This document shows, one piece after another, positions 14,188-15,456 of a stretch of DNA of 15,456 nucleotides. This DNA is from Opitutaceae bacterium UBA4094 (GTDB lineage Bacteria; Verrucomicrobiota; Verrucomicrobiia; Opitutales; Opitutaceae). Within the stretch, counting starts at the first letter, position 1. Each line of letters starts with the position of its first letter. The stretch lies in contig DFYA01000242.1 of the NCBI GenBank assembly GCA_002382525.1, forward strand, positions 1 to 15,456, in the 5' to 3' direction. The notes beneath the pieces are model-generated. The model searched no databases. It was not told where the DNA came from and was given only the letters and a program-made list of their open reading frames with translations. A program made the position numbers and the translations under genes.

Positions 14188-15347
14188 AGGCCGTCTGCTG
14201 GATGGGGAAAAAGCACATGGAGGTTCAGGAAGTGGACGATCCGCGAATTTTGAATCCGCGCGACTGCATCGTTCGCATCACGTCGACGGCGATCTGCGGC
14301 TCCGATTTGCACCTTTACGACGGTTATATCCCGACGATGGAGAAAGGGGACATCCTCGGCCACGAGTTCATGGGCGAGGTCGTCGAGATCGGCCCCGAGG
14401 TGAAAAAACTCCAAGTCGGCGACCGCGTGGTTGTGCCGTTCACCATCTCGTGCGGCGGGTGTTTTCATTGCTCGCGACAGCAATGGTCGTGTTGCGACAA
14501 CACAAACCCCAACGCCGCGCTCGCCGACACGCTTTACGGTTTCAGCGGAGCCGCGCTTTACGGTTATTCCCACATGATGGGAGGCTACGCCGGTGGTCAG
14601 GCCCAATACGCTCGCGTGCCCTTCGCCGACGTCGGCCCGATCAAAATCGAAAGCGACCTGCCCGACGACAAAGTGCTGTTCCTCTCCGACATCTTCCCAA
14701 CCGGCTACATGGCCGCGGAAAATTGTAATATCGAGCGCGGGCGCAGCGTTGTCGCCGTGTGGGGTTGCGGCCCCGTCGGTCAATTCGCCATCCGCAGCGC
14801 CTTTATGCTCGGCGCCGCCAAGGTCATCGCGATCGACAACGAACCCGAACGCCTGCGCATGGCCGAGGAGGCCGGCGCAATCACGCTCAACGACGACGAC
14901 GGCGACATCCTCGACCGCATCAAAGCCCTCACCGGCGGACGCGGGCCCGACGCCGCCATCGACGCGGTGGGCATGGAGGCGCACGGCTCCGCTTACGACA
15001 ATGTGAAGCAGGCACTCAAGCTGGAGAACGACCGCCCCTACGCCTTGCGCCAGGCGATGCGCGCCGTCCGCAAAGGCGGCACGTTGTCCATCCCGGGCGT
15101 GTATTCCGGGTTCATCGACAAAGTCCCCTTCGGCGCCGCCTTTGGAAAAGGCGTCACCATGAAAATGGGGCAGACACATACCCAACGCTATTTGCGGCCG
15201 CTGCTGGACATGATCGAACAGGATCAGATTGATCCGTCGTTCGTCATTACCCACCGCGTGCCGCTCACCAAGGCACCGGAAGCCTACGAGACCTTCGCCA
15301 AGAAGCAGGACGGCTGTATAAAGGTCGTCCTCGATCCGGCCGCTTGA
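14184..15347 (+). CDS. Zinc-dependent alcohol dehydrogenase, glutathione-independent formaldehyde dehydrogenase-like
   Basis: A 387-residue medium-chain dehydrogenase of the zinc group. Catalytic-zinc ligands appear as Cys38 (TAICGSD) and His60-Glu61 (GHEFMGEV). The structural-zinc loop has Cys90, Cys93, Cys96 and Cys104. The Rossmann motif is VWGCGPVGQFAIRSA. The extended loops and the layout of the C-terminal half match the group that includes Pseudomonas glutathione-independent formaldehyde dehydrogenase, although many members are generic alcohol dehydrogenases. It is cytosolic, using NAD(P). Start ATG 14184 overlaps the SRPBCC stop by 4 bases; an earlier in-frame start at 14100 would overlap SRPBCC heavily and is unlikely. 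A strong terminator follows at 15404. Confidence 0.92.
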   Translation: MKAVCWMGKKHMEVQEVDDPRILNPRDCIVRITSTAICGSDLHLYDGYIPTMEKGDILGHEFMGEVVEIGPEVKKLQVGDRVVVPFTISCGGCFHCSRQQWSCCDNTNPNAALADTLYGFSGAALYGYSHMMGGYAGGQAQYARVPFADVGPIKIESDLPDDKVLFLSDIFPTGYMAAENCNIERGRSVVAVWGCGPVGQFAIRSAFMLGAAKVIAIDNEPERLRMAEEAGAITLNDDDGDILDRIKALTGGRGPDAAIDAVGMEAHGSAYDNVKQALKLENDRPYALRQAMRAVRKGGTLSIPGVYSGFIDKVPFGAAFGKGVTMKMGQTHTQRYLRPLLDMIEQDQIDPSFVITHRVPLTKAPEAYETFAKKQDGCIKVVLDPAA

Positions 15348-15403
15348 CCGGCTGGTCCGCAAGGTAGGGCGTGATCGCGGTCGCGACGGATGATTGGCGA
15401 AGA

Positions 15404-15440
15404 CCTCCTGGTCCCGGGCGGGACCAGGAGGCTTTCTTTT
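15404..15440 (+). terminator. Intrinsic terminator of the SRPBCC-dehydrogenase operon
   Basis: An 11-bp perfect stem (15404-15414 with 15421-15431) has a 6-base loop and is followed by a T-rich tract ending near 15440. It lies 57 bases past the dehydrogenase stop. Confidence 0.9.
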
Positions 15441-15456
15441 TCACGCGCACACCGAT

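Noticed and set aside
14166..15362. A 398-residue open frame antisense to the zinc dehydrogenase
   Set aside because: It mirrors the dehydrogenase in GC-rich codons and has no recognisable domain.
1..15456. CRISPR arrays, insertion sequences or prophage
   Set aside because: No regularly spaced repeats, transposase, integrase or structural phage genes were found on either strand.

Overview
The window is GC-rich, densely coded bacterial chromosome with short intergenic gaps. Codon use favours G/C at third positions, and most starts lack a clear Shine-Dalgarno sequence. Gene content and protein style suggest a member of the Verrucomicrobiota, probably Opitutaceae-like. That placement is an inference from recognition, not from a search. 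I see no phage, insertion sequence, CRISPR array or rRNA. Every gap between genes is under 300 bases.

Layout. An intrinsic terminator (53-82) closes an unseen upstream gene. A D-lactate-dehydrogenase-type 2-hydroxyacid dehydrogenase follows on the + strand (140-1144). Facing it is a six-gene minus-strand run, read from high to low coordinates: mannose-1-phosphate guanylyltransferase, YqgF/RuvX, TruA, ComF-family phosphoribosyltransferase, AccD and FolC. The last five are closely spaced, with an ATGA overlap between ruvX and truA, and look like one housekeeping operon covering rRNA/tRNA maturation, fatty-acid precursor supply and folate polyglutamylation. The guanylyltransferase is separated from ruvX by about 100 bases and is divergent from a small rhodanese gene (6734-7069).

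The middle part (7267-10766) holds a small basic coiled-coil plus helix-turn-helix protein with a strong terminator, an SDR dehydrogenase, a divergent Gfo/Idh/MocA oxidoreductase, and a metallo-beta-lactamase-fold hydrolase with an N-terminal helix-turn-helix-like segment. The SDR and Gfo/Idh/MocA pair suggests sugar or sugar-acid oxidation.

The right part (10902-15456) holds a membrane PAS histidine kinase with no adjacent response regulator, a complete tRNA-Cys(GCA) with encoded CCA and its own terminator, a VTT/DedA-like membrane protein, and a translationally coupled SRPBCC protein plus zinc alcohol dehydrogenase pair closed by a strong terminator.

The points most worth a second look are: a 78-bp in-frame palindromic element inside the 5' coding region of comF, which also forms a three-arm alternative-hairpin arrangement around a good internal SD/GTG; an AccD whose zinc-ribbon cysteines are mostly lost; the HTH-hydrolase fusion; and the lysine-rich coiled-coil/HTH protein, a candidate nucleoid-associated protein. 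I found no multi-gene defence or mobile system.
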